In this document: positions 8,294 through 16,940 of the stretch, in pieces | Numbering within the stretch: position 1 is the first letter of the stretch | Layout: each line of letters opens with the position of its first letter | NCBI GenBank assembly: GCA_947574055.1 | Contig: CANPIC010000018.1 | Location: forward strand, 1 to 51,761 | Length of the DNA stretch: 51,761 nt | Source: an uncultured bacterium | Lineage (GTDB): Bacteria > Bacillota > Clostridia > Lachnospirales > Lachnospiraceae | Reading direction: 5' to 3' | Translations under genes and position numbers: made by a program | Notes under the pieces: model-generated | Databases searched by the model: none | What the model was told of the DNA's origin: nothing | The model's input: only the letters and a program-made list of their open reading frames with translations

Positions 8294-8322
8294 TTGCGGG
8301 ATGTGGCACGATATGCTATAAT
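8294..8322 (+). promoter_or_regulatory. thrC promoter with extended -10
   Basis: TTGCGG (8294-8299), 17-base spacer ending in TGC, TATAAT (8317-8322). The predicted start is at ~8329, so an ATG at 8331 would have no leader; this supports the ATG at 8382 as the true start of thrC. Confidence 0.7.
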
Positions 8323-8381
8323 CCCGGAAGATGGCTGCTGTCACAAAAGCCATAACGGAAATACGAAAGGAAACGAAAGCG

Positions 8382-9869
8382 ATGGAGATTTTATATAAGA
8401 GTACCAGAGGAGGCGGGGCGCCGGTGACGGCTTCTCAGGCGATTCTGAAAGGCCTGGCGGATGACGGCGGGCTGTTTGTTCCGGAACAGATTCCGGTATT
8501 TGACAGGGAACCGGAAGCGTTTGCCGGGCTGACTTATGCGCAGACGGCGTATGAGGTGATGAAACTTTATCTGACCGATTATACGCAAGAGGAACTGAAG
8601 GCTTGTATTGCCAGGGCTTATGATGACAAGTTTGACAGTGACCTGATTGCACCGATGGCGGAAGCGGACGGCGCTTTTTATCTTGAGTTGTTTCATGGCC
8701 CGACCATTGCATTTAAAGATATGGCACTTTCCATTTTGCCCCATCTGATGACTACCGCAGCGAAGAAAAACCATATCTCCAATGAGATTGTGATTCTGAC
8801 TGCCACCTCCGGCGATACGGGCAAAGCAGCACTGGCGGGGTTTGCCGGCGTGGAGGGCACCCGCATCATTGTCTTTTATCCCAAGAATGGGGTCAGTCCC
8901 ATCCAGGAGCGTCAGATGGTGACCCAGAGAGGAGATAATACTTTTGTAGTAGGCATCAGGGGTAATTTTGATGATGCCCAGACAGGCGTTAAGTGGATTT
9001 TTTCCGACAACGAGCTGAAAGCGAGACTGGATAAACAGGGATTCCAGTTCTCCTCTGCCAATTCCATCAATATTGGCAGACTGGTTCCTCAGATCGTGTA
9101 CTATGTATATGCTTATGCTTCTCTTCTGAAAGAGGGCAGGATAAAGAGCGGGGAAGCCATCAATGTTGTAGTACCAACCGGCAATTTCGGCAATATTCTC
9201 GCCGCCTATTATGCGAGAGAGATGGGGCTGCCCATACACCGGCTGATCTGTGCTTCCAATGAAAACAAAGTGCTTTTTGACTTTTTCCAGAGCGGTACAT
9301 ATGACAGAAACCGGCAGTTTGTTCTGACCAGTTCTCCGTCCATGGACATTCTGATTTCCAGCAATCTGGAGCGTCTGATTTACAGGATTGCGGGAGAGGA
9401 CGGTGAGAAGAACCGTCTGTTGATGGAGTCTCTGGCTGCGGAAGGAAGCTATACGATAGATGAGGCCATGAAAAGGAAACTGGAAATTTTTTATGGTGGA
9501 TATGCCAGTGGCAGGGAGACAAAGGAACGGATCCGGGAAGTCTATGATAAAGCGGGTTATGTCCTGGATACCCATACGGCGGTTGCCTCGGCTGTCTATG
9601 AGAAATACCGGCGTGAGACAAAAGATGATACCGCAACGCTTATCGTTTCCACGGCAAGTCCCTTTAAATTCACCAAAAGTGTGATCGAAGCGGTGAATCC
9701 GTCCTGCCAGGATACGGATGATTTTGTACTGGCAAATGCGCTGTCAGAACTTTCGGGACTGGCCGTACCCGGGGCAGTGAAGGAGTTACAGAATATCCCT
9801 GTTGTCCATGACCATGTATGTGAGACTGGCGAAATGGCGGATATGGTATGTGGATTCCTGGGGATATAA
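8382..9869 (+). CDS. thrC: threonine synthase
   Basis: PLP enzyme that converts O-phosphohomoserine to threonine, 495 residues. The PLP lysine is Lys112 in GPTIAFKDM. The SGDTGKAA phosphate loop (LTATSGDTGKAALAGFAG) and PTGNFGNI are intact, and the N-terminal YKSTRGG is typical of the bacterial/fungal ThrC group. The ATG at 8382 has AAAGGAAA upstream and fits the promoter; an earlier in-frame ATG at 8331 sits on the predicted transcription start and is rejected. The other threonine genes lie ~22 kb downstream. Confidence 0.96.
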   Translation: MEILYKSTRGGGAPVTASQAILKGLADDGGLFVPEQIPVFDREPEAFAGLTYAQTAYEVMKLYLTDYTQEELKACIARAYDDKFDSDLIAPMAEADGAFYLELFHGPTIAFKDMALSILPHLMTTAAKKNHISNEIVILTATSGDTGKAALAGFAGVEGTRIIVFYPKNGVSPIQERQMVTQRGDNTFVVGIRGNFDDAQTGVKWIFSDNELKARLDKQGFQFSSANSINIGRLVPQIVYYVYAYASLLKEGRIKSGEAINVVVPTGNFGNILAAYYAREMGLPIHRLICASNENKVLFDFFQSGTYDRNRQFVLTSSPSMDILISSNLERLIYRIAGEDGEKNRLLMESLAAEGSYTIDEAMKRKLEIFYGGYASGRETKERIREVYDKAGYVLDTHTAVASAVYEKYRRETKDDTATLIVSTASPFKFTKSVIEAVNPSCQDTDDFVLANALSELSGLAVPGAVKELQNIPVVHDHVCETGEMADMVCGFLGI

Positions 9870-9911
9870 GCGGAACGGATACAGATACGAGAAGTGGAGC
9901 AGGAGAAAAAA

Positions 9912-10253
9912 ATGGATCTGATGTTAGATATGTTTATGGCTTTTTTCGGCGGCTATCTTTTGTATGCTGCCGTCAGGATGAAACGGACCGGTGAAGTGGT
10001 AAAGGGGGTCATGGTCAGCAAGGATGTTGACTTGTCCAGAGCCAGAGATCTGCCGGGGTATATCCAATATATGTATGGCAAGACCATGATTATGGCCGGC
10101 AGTGCACTGGCCTGCGGTGTCGTGGGTGTGGTTAACGATCTGTACGGAGGCCTGAATATGGTACAGCTTGTCATGTCGGCGGTTTTCTTCCTTGTAGTCG
10201 TGGTATTTGGCGTGATAACGGTTAAGGCTCAGAAAAAATATCTGGGGTCCTGA
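9912..10253 (+). CDS. small membrane protein of unknown function
   Basis: 113 residues with an N-terminal hydrophobic helix (~5-20), a basic/polar stretch (~22-45), and two helices (~58-75 and ~83-104). AGGAG six bases before the ATG at 9912 decides this start over a GTG at 9894. It follows thrC by 42 bases and probably shares its transcript, ending at the hairpin 10298-10332. No family was recognised and no catalytic motif is visible. Confidence 0.75.
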   Translation: MDLMLDMFMAFFGGYLLYAAVRMKRTGEVVKGVMVSKDVDLSRARDLPGYIQYMYGKTMIMAGSALACGVVGVVNDLYGGLNMVQLVMSAVFFLVVVVFGVITVKAQKKYLGS

Positions 10254-10297
10254 ACTGACGATAGCAGGAACAGGCAGAAAGAATGAATAGGGAGTGG

Positions 10298-10332
10298 AAA
10301 GAGCGCTGACAGGAAAGTCAGCGCTTTTGACG
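10298..10332. terminator. bidirectional terminator between thrC unit and citrate synthase
   Basis: Nine-base-pair stem AGCGCTGAC/GTCAGCGCT (10302-10310 with 10317-10325), loop AGGAAA, followed by TTTT on the plus side and CTTTCC on the minus side. It lies between two convergent genes. Confidence 0.75.
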
Positions 10333-10340
10333 TTATTTTG

Positions 10341-11708
10341 TTATCGTTGTGTCATCGGTATATAGGGCTGATCGGTACAGAGAGTCTTATAAGCCGGGCG
10401 CATAATCTTACCGTTGGTGGCAAGTTCTTCCAGTCGGTGCGCACTCCAGCCCGCAATCCTGGCGATGGCAAAGATGGGGGTGTACAGCTCCATGGGCAGA
10501 TTCAGCATCTTGTAAACAAAACCGGAGTAAAAGTCCACATTGGTGCTGACGCCTTTGAACATCTGGCGTTCCCGGGCGATGACCTGGGGGGCCAGCCTTT
10601 CGACGAGAGAATACAGGGCAAATTCTTTCTGCAGTCCCTTTTCTTCCGACAGCTTTTGTACGAAGGAACGGAAGATCTCGGCCCGGGGATCGGATTTGGA
10701 ATAGATCGCGTGCCCCACACCGTAGATCAGACCGGCTTTGTCAAAGGCTTCTTTATGCAGCAGTTTCTGCAGATGGCTGCCGACCTCTTCTTCATCGGTC
10801 CAGTCAGAGATCTGCTCCATCATATCATCGAACATCTGTACGACCTTGATGTTGGCGCCGCCGTGCCGGGGGCCCTTCAGAGAACCGATGGCGGCTGCAA
10901 TTACGGAATATGTATCAGTCATCGTGGATGATACCACATGGGTGGTAAAAGAAGAATTGTTACCGCCGCCATGCTCCATATGAATAACAAGGGCGATATC
11001 CAGCAGTTTGGCTTCCAGGGGGGTATAGGAACTGTCAGGACGGAGGACATGCAGGATATTTTCCGCCGTGGAGAGTTCCGGCTGGGGCTGGTGTACGTAG
11101 AGGCTGTCACCATTGTGGTAATGGTTATATGCCTGATAGCCGTAGATGGACAGCAGGGGGAAGAGACTGATCAGCTCCAGGCACTGCCGCAGCACGTTGG
11201 GAATGGAAGTATCATCTGCCAGTTCGTCATAAGAATACAGAGTCAGCACACTTCTGGCCAGTGTATTCATCATATCCCGGCTGGGCGCTTTCATGATAAT
11301 ATCTCTGACGAAATGAGTGGGCAGAGAACTGCGGTAATCGGACAGCATACGGGTGAAATCTGCCAGTTCTTTCTGATCCGGCAGTTTGTTAAAAAGGAGC
11401 AGATAGGTAACTTCTTCATAACCGAACCTTTTTTCTGCCGTAAAGCCTGTTACCAGATCCTTGATATCATATCCCCGGTAAAACAGATGACCATGTGCGG
11501 GAACGGTTTTGCCGTCTATGGTCTCGGTTGCGCGTACATCTGAAATATTGGTCAGACCGGTCAGGACACCTTTTCCGTTTAAATCCCGAAGCCCTCTGTT
11601 TACATTGTATTTTGTGTAGAGAGCCGGGTCTATATTGCCGGCCTCCTTGCTGAGCTCTGCCAGTGCAAGAATTTCCGGTGTAATGGTTGAATAGATATTG
11701 TGGTCCAT
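10341..11708 (-). CDS. gltA: citrate synthase
   Basis: Condenses acetyl-CoA and oxaloacetate to citrate, probably feeding glutamate synthesis in an anaerobe. 455 residues. The catalytic regions are present: LVIHMEHGGGNNSS, GPRHGGANIKVVQMF, YGVGHAIYSKSDPRAEIF and NVDFYSGFVYKML. The family includes 2-methylcitrate synthases, but the layout is that of the clostridial citrate synthase group. The frame extends to 11873, but the ATG at 11708 follows AAAGGTGG and fits the known N-terminus. It is divergent from the aminopeptidase gene and converges on the thrC unit. Confidence 0.93.
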   Translation of the reverse strand: MDHNIYSTITPEILALAELSKEAGNIDPALYTKYNVNRGLRDLNGKGVLTGLTNISDVRATETIDGKTVPAHGHLFYRGYDIKDLVTGFTAEKRFGYEEVTYLLLFNKLPDQKELADFTRMLSDYRSSLPTHFVRDIIMKAPSRDMMNTLARSVLTLYSYDELADDTSIPNVLRQCLELISLFPLLSIYGYQAYNHYHNGDSLYVHQPQPELSTAENILHVLRPDSSYTPLEAKLLDIALVIHMEHGGGNNSSFTTHVVSSTMTDTYSVIAAAIGSLKGPRHGGANIKVVQMFDDMMEQISDWTDEEEVGSHLQKLLHKEAFDKAGLIYGVGHAIYSKSDPRAEIFRSFVQKLSEEKGLQKEFALYSLVERLAPQVIARERQMFKGVSTNVDFYSGFVYKMLNLPMELYTPIFAIARIAGWSAHRLEELATNGKIMRPAYKTLCTDQPYIPMTQR

Positions 11709-11754
11709 ATAATGCTCGCCACCTTTCCGTGAAGAATTTGACATATACTTTCCG

Positions 11755-11782
11755 GATATACTGAAATCGGGGTGTTTTGCAA
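11755..11782 (-). promoter_or_regulatory. candidate citrate synthase promoter
   Basis: Minus strand: TTGCAA (11782-11777), a 16-base spacer, TATATC (11760-11755). The start would be near 11748, ~40 bases before the ATG. The -10 match is modest. Confidence 0.35.
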
Positions 11783-11796
11783 TACTTATATAAGGT

Positions 11797-11812
11797 ATAC
11801 CCTCCAGGGTAT
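11797..11812. promoter_or_regulatory. palindrome upstream of the citrate synthase promoter
   Basis: ATACCC-TCCA-GGGTAT is a perfect inverted repeat placed just upstream of the candidate -35. The position suits an activator or repressor site; no binding family was recognised. Confidence 0.35.
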
Positions 11813-11980
11813 CCCCTATCCACTGTGCTCTACACTGATTGTAAGTATGCCGGATGGATAAGAACAGATTCATAACAAGAAATGACAGAAGTCACTTTTA
11901 CGAAATGAATTATTTTATGATATCATGAGACAGAGAGGGGATGCAAGAAAAAATATCATTTTTAGAAAAAATTAATACAC

Positions 11981-12010
11981 TTGTAAAATACAGGAAAGGG
12001 AGTTTATAAT
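11981..12010 (+). promoter_or_regulatory. promoter of the Xaa-Pro aminopeptidase gene
   Basis: TTGTAA (11981-11986), 18-base spacer, TATAAT (12005-12010), ~36 bases before the ATG at 12046. Confidence 0.55.
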
Positions 12011-12045
12011 AAGAAAAAAGGATTGACAGGAAAGAGGCAGTTTTT

Positions 12046-13863
12046 ATGACAGATAAAAAAGTGATCAGGCAGAGGCTGCGGATGCTGCGCACTGCCATGC
12101 GTGAAGCGGGAATTGATTATTACCTGATTCCCACAGCGGATTATCATAATTCAGAATATGTGAACGATTATTTCAAGGCCCGGGAATTTTTATCCGGCTT
12201 CACCGGCTCCAACGGTACGCTGGTGGTCTCACAGGAAGAGGCCGGCCTCTGGACGGACGGCCGTTATTTCGTGCAGGCGCAAAAAGAACTGGAAGACACA
12301 GGGATTCGGCTGTTCCGGATGCAGGAGGAAGGCGTGCCGGATATTGCGGCCTATCTGCAGAAATATATGTGGGAAGGACAGAGTCTGGGGTTTGACGGCA
12401 GGACTGTTACGGCCCGGTTTGGCAGGCGGCTGGAAGACGTGCTTTCAGAAAAGAAGGTGCGGATCGTCTTTGACAGAGATCTGGTCGATACCATCTGGCA
12501 GGACAGACCGCGTTTTCCCTGCAGCAGGGCGGAGACTGTTCCCGCGGAATATTGCGGGATGAGCGTGACGCAGAAGCTGGCGGCTGTCAGGAACAGGATG
12601 AAGGAGGAAAAGGCGTCCGCGCTTTTTATCAGTAAGCTGGATGAGCTGATGTGGCTTTTTAATCTGCGGGGGAATGATGTGGCATATAACCCGGTACTGA
12701 TGTCCTATGGATTTTTAACGGAGAAAGAGGCTTATATTTTCCTGCAGGCCGGCTCCCTGCAGCGGGAGACACTTGCCAGTATGAAAGAGGCCGGGGTGAT
12801 GATCCGGGATTATTGCAGTATCATTCCGTTTTTACGTGACTATTTTTCGCCGGGACCGGCAAGGCGCGGAATCCTGTACTATGATGACCGCAATATCAGT
12901 TATACCATGTACCGGATTTTCTGGGCGTATGGAAATTGCCGGGAAGGCAGCAGCCCCGTGGAGCAGCTGAAAGCGGTCAGGACAGACACGGAACTGTCTT
13001 TTATCCGCAAGATCTATCTAAAGGACAGTATTGCCGTCACCAAATTTATCTACTGGATCAAACAAAAGGCCGGCGAAGAGCCATTGACGGAATATGATGC
13101 CGCCCGCTATCTGGACAGCCTGCGGCGTGGCATCCCGGAATTTCTGGATGTTTCCTTTCCCACCATCAGTGCCTATCAGGAGAATGCGGCTATGATGCAC
13201 TATGAGGCAGAGGAAAAGACGGCGGCGCCGCTGAAGGCAGAGGGGATGCTGCTGGCAGATTCCGGTGGACAGTATCTGGGCGGTACCACCGATGTGACGA
13301 GAACCATCGTTTTGGGGGAAATTTCACAAGAGATGAAAGAGCGCTTTACCGCAGTGGCAACAGGTATGCTGCGTCTGGCCGGTGCCAGATTCCTGCATGG
13401 CTGCACGGGCCGCAATCTTGATATTCTCGCCAGGGGTCCTCTCTGGGATCTGGGAATGGATTATAAATGCGGTACCGGACATGGTGTGGGGTATATGCTC
13501 AATGTCCATGAAGGGCCGCAGAGCATACGGTGGAGATATGAAAAAAATGTACCGGAGGCAGTCCTGGAAGCCGGTATGATCGTCACGGATGAACCCGGTG
13601 TCTATCTGGAGAACAGATATGGCATCCGCACGGAAAACGTGCTGGAAGTGAAGGAAGCATTTCAAACAGATGACGGCCTGTTTATGGAATTTGGGCATTT
13701 GACCTGGGTTCCTGTTGATCTGGATGGTATCCTGCCGGAGCAGATGCCGGAGCGGGAGAGGGAAGCCCTGAACCGTTATCACAAAGGAGTGTTTGAAAAG
13801 ATTTCTCCTTACCTGACAGAAGAGGAACAGGCGTGGCTGGAGACGGCTACAAGAGAGGTGTAA
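12046..13863 (+). CDS. pepP: Xaa-Pro aminopeptidase, M24B family
   Basis: Cytoplasmic metallopeptidase that removes N-terminal residues preceding proline. 605 residues in the three-domain layout: two creatinase-like N-terminal domains (~5-145 and ~170-310) and a C-terminal pita-bread catalytic domain (~320-560) plus an M24_C tail. Metal ligands are recognisable: the two Asp in ADSGGQYLGGTTDVTRT, His in GHGVGYMLNVHEGP, and Glu in DEPGVYLENRYGIRTEN. The length is that of the large aminopeptidase P type rather than the ~350-residue YqhT type. AGAGG precedes the ATG. Its promoter is at 11981-12010. Confidence 0.93.
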   Translation: MTDKKVIRQRLRMLRTAMREAGIDYYLIPTADYHNSEYVNDYFKAREFLSGFTGSNGTLVVSQEEAGLWTDGRYFVQAQKELEDTGIRLFRMQEEGVPDIAAYLQKYMWEGQSLGFDGRTVTARFGRRLEDVLSEKKVRIVFDRDLVDTIWQDRPRFPCSRAETVPAEYCGMSVTQKLAAVRNRMKEEKASALFISKLDELMWLFNLRGNDVAYNPVLMSYGFLTEKEAYIFLQAGSLQRETLASMKEAGVMIRDYCSIIPFLRDYFSPGPARRGILYYDDRNISYTMYRIFWAYGNCREGSSPVEQLKAVRTDTELSFIRKIYLKDSIAVTKFIYWIKQKAGEEPLTEYDAARYLDSLRRGIPEFLDVSFPTISAYQENAAMMHYEAEEKTAAPLKAEGMLLADSGGQYLGGTTDVTRTIVLGEISQEMKERFTAVATGMLRLAGARFLHGCTGRNLDILARGPLWDLGMDYKCGTGHGVGYMLNVHEGPQSIRWRYEKNVPEAVLEAGMIVTDEPGVYLENRYGIRTENVLEVKEAFQTDDGLFMEFGHLTWVPVDLDGILPEQMPEREREALNRYHKGVFEKISPYLTEEEQAWLETATREV

Positions 13864-13934
13864 CAGGCACCAGCGGTGGAGAGAAACATGTGCTGCCGGA
13901 TTCTGACGGGGCGGTGCGGACCAGGATTTCGCTA

Positions 13935-13963
13935 TTGACTTTTGCCTGTCGTTTTGAGATAAT
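13935..13963 (+). promoter_or_regulatory. pckA promoter
   Basis: TTGACT (13935-13940), 17-base spacer, GATAAT (13958-13963). Start near 13970, leader ~100 bases. The same two hexamers and spacing recur before ilvE (36047-36075). Confidence 0.65.
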
Positions 13964-14004
13964 ATATGAGGTATACCAGAACCTGGGAATACCGCACATG
14001 GCAT

Positions 14005-14040
14005 ATATCGGCCCTCTGATTTGGGGAGGGGGTCCGATAT
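14005..14040 (+). promoter_or_regulatory. hairpin in the pckA leader
   Basis: ATATCGG (14005-14011) pairs with CCGATAT (14034-14040); inside it CCCTC can pair with GAGGG. The structure lies about 20 bases upstream of the GGAGG ribosome site. No T-run follows, so it is not a classical terminator. It may affect message stability or translation. Confidence 0.45.
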
Positions 14041-14072
14041 CAAATACACAATTTATATAAGGAGGACGTAAT

Positions 14073-15779
14073 ATGTCAACAAAAGCGTATTATCCGCTCA
14101 ATGAGATCGGTGCCGGAAAACCGGGTTTTTCCAAGACTCGTTCCATTGTTGAAGCTGCTTTCTACGGAAACAATGTGGTAAAAGTAAACACATTAAAGGA
14201 AGCGTATGAATTAGCGAAAAACTCTCCCGGAACGGTCGTGACAGACATGCCCGTATATCATGGAGAAGAGTTTGGTCTTGAAAAAGACGCAAAGGTTCTT
14301 TTATTTAATGACGGTGCCGTTACAGGCCGTTATGCGGCAGCACGCCGTATCAAAGGCGAGCCCGGCGTGGATGAGGCAAAGCTTGACAAAGTAGTGATGG
14401 ATGCGGTTTATGAGACTCGCTGGAAAACAATGTACCATGCGGAATGTTTCATCGGACTGGATCCGGAATTTATGGCAAAGGCACATCTGCTTATTCCCGA
14501 AGGAGAAGAGAATATCCTGTATAACTGGATGCTGAACTTCCAGTATATGTCGGATGAGTATGTGAAGATGTACAAGAATTCCAAACCCATCGGTGATGGC
14601 AAAGAGCCTGATATCTATATTTTCTCCGATCCGCAGTGGGCACCTCATGATGCACCGGATGTGGATTACAGCTGCCTGAGCGATCCTCTTACTCTGTGCT
14701 ATTTTGATACAAACCAGAACTGTGCGGCTATTCTCGGTATGAGATATTTCGGTGAGCATAAGAAGGGTACTCTGACGATGGCATGGGCACTTGCCAACAG
14801 AAACGGCTATGCTTCCTGCCACGGCGGACAGAAAGAGTATACACTTGCTGACGGTTCCAAGTTCGTTGCTTCCGTATATGGCCTGTCTGGTTCCGGAAAG
14901 TCCACACTGACCCATGCAAAACATGGCGGCAAATATCCGATCACCGTTCTGCATGATGACGCATTTATCATCAATACAGATACCTGTTCTTCTGTAGCAC
15001 TGGAGCCTACTTATTTTGATAAGACGGCAGATTACCCGACAGGCTGCCCGGATAATACTTATCTTCTGTCTGCACAGAACTGCTCCTGCACGCTGGATGA
15101 AGAAGGCAAGATCCAGCTTGTGACTGAGGATGTGAGAAACGGCAACGGTCGTGCGATCAAGTCCAAATTGTGGTCTCCTAACCGTGTTGACAAGATTGAT
15201 GCTCCCGTGAATGCGATCTTCTGGATCATGAAAGACCCGACGATTCCTCCGGTACTGAAGTTAAAAGGTTCCGCACTGGCATCCGTTATGGGCGCTACGC
15301 TGGCAACCAAGACTTCTACAGCAGAGCGTGTGGCAGCAGGTACTGACCTGAACGCACTTCGTATCGTACCTTATGCAAACCCGTTCAGAACCTATCCGCT
15401 TGTACATGACTATGAGAAGTTCAAAAAACTGGTGGAAGAAAAGAACGTGGCATGCTACATCGTAAATACAGGCGATTTCATGGGCAAGAAGGTAAAACCG
15501 GCTGATACCCTTGGAATTCTGGAGACGATCGTAGAAGGGAAAGCAAACTTCGAGAAATGGGGACCTTTTGATGATATCGAAATCATGAATGACTGGTCCG
15601 GCAAGACAGGTGACTTTACCCCTGACTTAAATGACAAAGAGTATGTGGCAGCGCTGAAGAATGCTATGCAGAACCGTGTTGATGCAGTGGAAGGCTTCGC
15701 AAGCAAGAAGGAAGGTTATGACAAACTTCCGGATGAAGCACTGGCTGCTGTGAAGAAACTGGTAGATGCGCTGGCATAA
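14073..15779 (+). CDS. pckA: phosphoenolpyruvate carboxykinase, ATP-type
   Basis: Interconverts oxaloacetate + ATP and PEP + CO2; in fermentative clostridia it often runs toward oxaloacetate. 568 residues, somewhat longer than the ~530-540 of typical ATP-type enzymes. The kinase-1a P-loop reads GLSGSGKST (~270-278) where GLSGTGKTT is usual; the metal-binding segment HDDAFIINTD follows at ~292. AAGGAGGA before the ATG predicts strong translation. Promoter 13935-13963 and terminator 15806-15845 make it a monocistronic unit. Codon use looks highly biased, consistent with high expression. Confidence 0.95.
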   Translation: MSTKAYYPLNEIGAGKPGFSKTRSIVEAAFYGNNVVKVNTLKEAYELAKNSPGTVVTDMPVYHGEEFGLEKDAKVLLFNDGAVTGRYAAARRIKGEPGVDEAKLDKVVMDAVYETRWKTMYHAECFIGLDPEFMAKAHLLIPEGEENILYNWMLNFQYMSDEYVKMYKNSKPIGDGKEPDIYIFSDPQWAPHDAPDVDYSCLSDPLTLCYFDTNQNCAAILGMRYFGEHKKGTLTMAWALANRNGYASCHGGQKEYTLADGSKFVASVYGLSGSGKSTLTHAKHGGKYPITVLHDDAFIINTDTCSSVALEPTYFDKTADYPTGCPDNTYLLSAQNCSCTLDEEGKIQLVTEDVRNGNGRAIKSKLWSPNRVDKIDAPVNAIFWIMKDPTIPPVLKLKGSALASVMGATLATKTSTAERVAAGTDLNALRIVPYANPFRTYPLVHDYEKFKKLVEEKNVACYIVNTGDFMGKKVKPADTLGILETIVEGKANFEKWGPFDDIEIMNDWSGKTGDFTPDLNDKEYVAALKNAMQNRVDAVEGFASKKEGYDKLPDEALAAVKKLVDALA

Positions 15780-15805
15780 ACCGGCTGACTGACAGAGTAA
15801 AAGTA

Positions 15806-15845
15806 CAGGCAGGAGACTGGAGCAGTTTCCTGCCTGATTTATTCC
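15806..15845 (+). terminator. pckA terminator
   Basis: Perfect nine-base-pair stem CAGGCAGGA/TCCTGCCTG (15806-15814 with 15828-15836) followed by ATTTATT. Confidence 0.75.
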
Positions 15846-15915
15846 TGCGCACATGTGTCGACATGAAATGACAGCAATAGAGCGGGAATCTGAGACAAAA
15901 GACGGGGGGACTCTT

Positions 15916-16557
15916 ATGTTAAAAGAAATGAAAATGCGATCCATCAAAAATGTGTTGCCGATTTCGCTTTGTCTGATAGCGATCGGAATCTTTGGTCTGT
16001 ATTTTTGCCGCATAGAAGATGATGTCGTAGGACAATATGTGATGACCGGGTTTTTTGGCCTCTCATGTGCACTGGGCGTATTTTTTCCATGTAAGGCCGT
16101 GGCAGGCGGATTCCAGAAGGATTTGATTAAGAAGCTGAAAGCCGAGGGAGGATCGGCGCTGAAGATTGCGGAAGACGACTATCAGATCGCAAAAGAGATT
16201 TGTGCGGGTGTCAAAGCAGGGCATATTTACCTGTTCAGTACAAGAAATGCCAGATCGCAGGCTTTGCGGCTTGATCAGATTGCATGGGCCTATACATACA
16301 GAAAAGAGACCAGAAAAAAGGGCGCTGTAACAGTGACTTATATGGTAAAAATATGTATGGTCAATCAGGAAAAGGAAGAGATAGACAGCAAAGATGAAGC
16401 TATGTGTCATCTCATTCTTGATTATCTGCAGCAGACACTGCCAGGTGTATTTATCGGATATTCCGAAGGGCTGGAGAATTTATATAACAATCAACATAAT
16501 GAGTTTATGCGCATGCGCAGAGAGAAGGAAGCAAAGGCAGCCGGGAACGGACAGTGA
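15916..16557 (+). CDS. two-helix membrane protein of unknown function
   Basis: 213 residues. Two membrane helices (~13-32 and ~42-62) are followed by a cytoplasmic, mixed-charge domain and a basic C-terminus (EFMRMRREKEAKAAGN). The ATG at 15916 is chosen because GGGGGGA lies five bases upstream; the frame is open from 15853 without a ribosome site. The soluble part looks like a compact alpha/beta domain, but no family is recognised. The gene stands alone between the pckA terminator and the 6S-like RNA. Confidence 0.7.
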   Translation: MLKEMKMRSIKNVLPISLCLIAIGIFGLYFCRIEDDVVGQYVMTGFFGLSCALGVFFPCKAVAGGFQKDLIKKLKAEGGSALKIAEDDYQIAKEICAGVKAGHIYLFSTRNARSQALRLDQIAWAYTYRKETRKKGAVTVTYMVKICMVNQEKEEIDSKDEAMCHLILDYLQQTLPGVFIGYSEGLENLYNNQHNEFMRMRREKEAKAAGNGQ

Positions 16558-16580
16558 AAGGAATGTTGCCACAGGTCTGT

Positions 16581-16616
16581 GATGGTAAAATAAAGTTTGC
16601 TTTATTTTCCTCCATC
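16581..16616. repeat. AT-rich inverted repeat after the membrane protein gene
   Basis: AAAATAAAG-TTTG-CTTTATTTT (16587-16608) is perfect and is flanked by GATGG (16581-16585) and CCATC (16612-16616), which can extend the stem. No clean T-run follows, so terminator activity is uncertain. Confidence 0.4.
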
Positions 16617-16622
16617 TTGATA

Positions 16623-16651
16623 TTGTATTTTTTCATCTGATTGGGTATAAT
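16623..16651 (+). promoter_or_regulatory. promoter of the 6S-like RNA
   Basis: TTGTAT (16623-16628), 17-base spacer, TATAAT (16646-16651). Start near 16658, with no open frame following until 16941. Confidence 0.55.
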
Positions 16652-16657
16652 GAGGAT

Positions 16658-16845
16658 AACCTCAGATGTGGATCAGATTCCTGTTATTTTTGAACCTACA
16701 TTTACTTTAAACGGGATTCCTATATTGCCGGACTAATGTCAAGCCTTCATTGCGCAGAGGAAGACAGGCCTCCGTGCTGCGGTCACCCACCTGGCGCAAG
16801 CTAGGAGTCAAAAGACAGGAACCACATTTTGGGGACACAGAAGAT
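16658..16845 (+). ncRNA. ssrS: probable 6S RNA
   Basis: A non-coding stretch bounded by a promoter and a strong terminator folds as a long rod. ATGTGG (16666-16671) pairs with CCACAT (16822-16827), TTCCTGT (16678-16684) with ACAGGAA (16815-16821), GATTCCTA (16715-16722) with TAGGAGTC (16802-16809, one G-U), and TTGCGC (16750-16755) with GCGCAA (16794-16799). Large asymmetric bubbles lie between them. A rod with a closing stem, an open bubble and an apical stem is the hallmark of 6S RNA, which binds sigma-A RNA polymerase. The CCCACCTGGCGCAAGC segment also resembles clostridial 6S sequences from memory. Another structured clostridial RNA is the main alternative. Confidence 0.65.
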
Positions 16846-16879
16846 AAAAGGCAGTTGCGAAAAGGCAGCTGCCTTTTTA
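16846..16879 (+). terminator. terminator of the 6S-like RNA
   Basis: AAAAGGCAGTTG (16846-16857) pairs with CAGCTGCCTTTT (16866-16877, one G-U), loop of eight, ending in a five-T run. Confidence 0.8.
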
Positions 16880-16940
16880 CTTGTCGATTGCTTGGGGTAA
16901 CAGGGCGGCTTGTCTGAACTGTTACTGTTTGGGAGGCTGT

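Noticed and set aside
8331-8381. Upstream ATG for threonine synthase
   Set aside because: It sits at the predicted transcription start (TATAAT at 8317-8322), has no ribosome site, and adds residues absent from typical ThrC proteins.
16658-16845. SRP RNA, RNase P RNA or tmRNA as identity of the structured RNA
   Set aside because: The GGAAGGAAGCAGC-like SRP apex, the GAGGAAAGTCC RNase P segment and a tRNA-like end with a tag frame are all missing.
16881-16940. TTG start extending the SpoIID-like protein
   Set aside because: It begins right at the terminator of the 6S-like RNA; the ATG at 16941 has GGGAGG and starts the membrane anchor.
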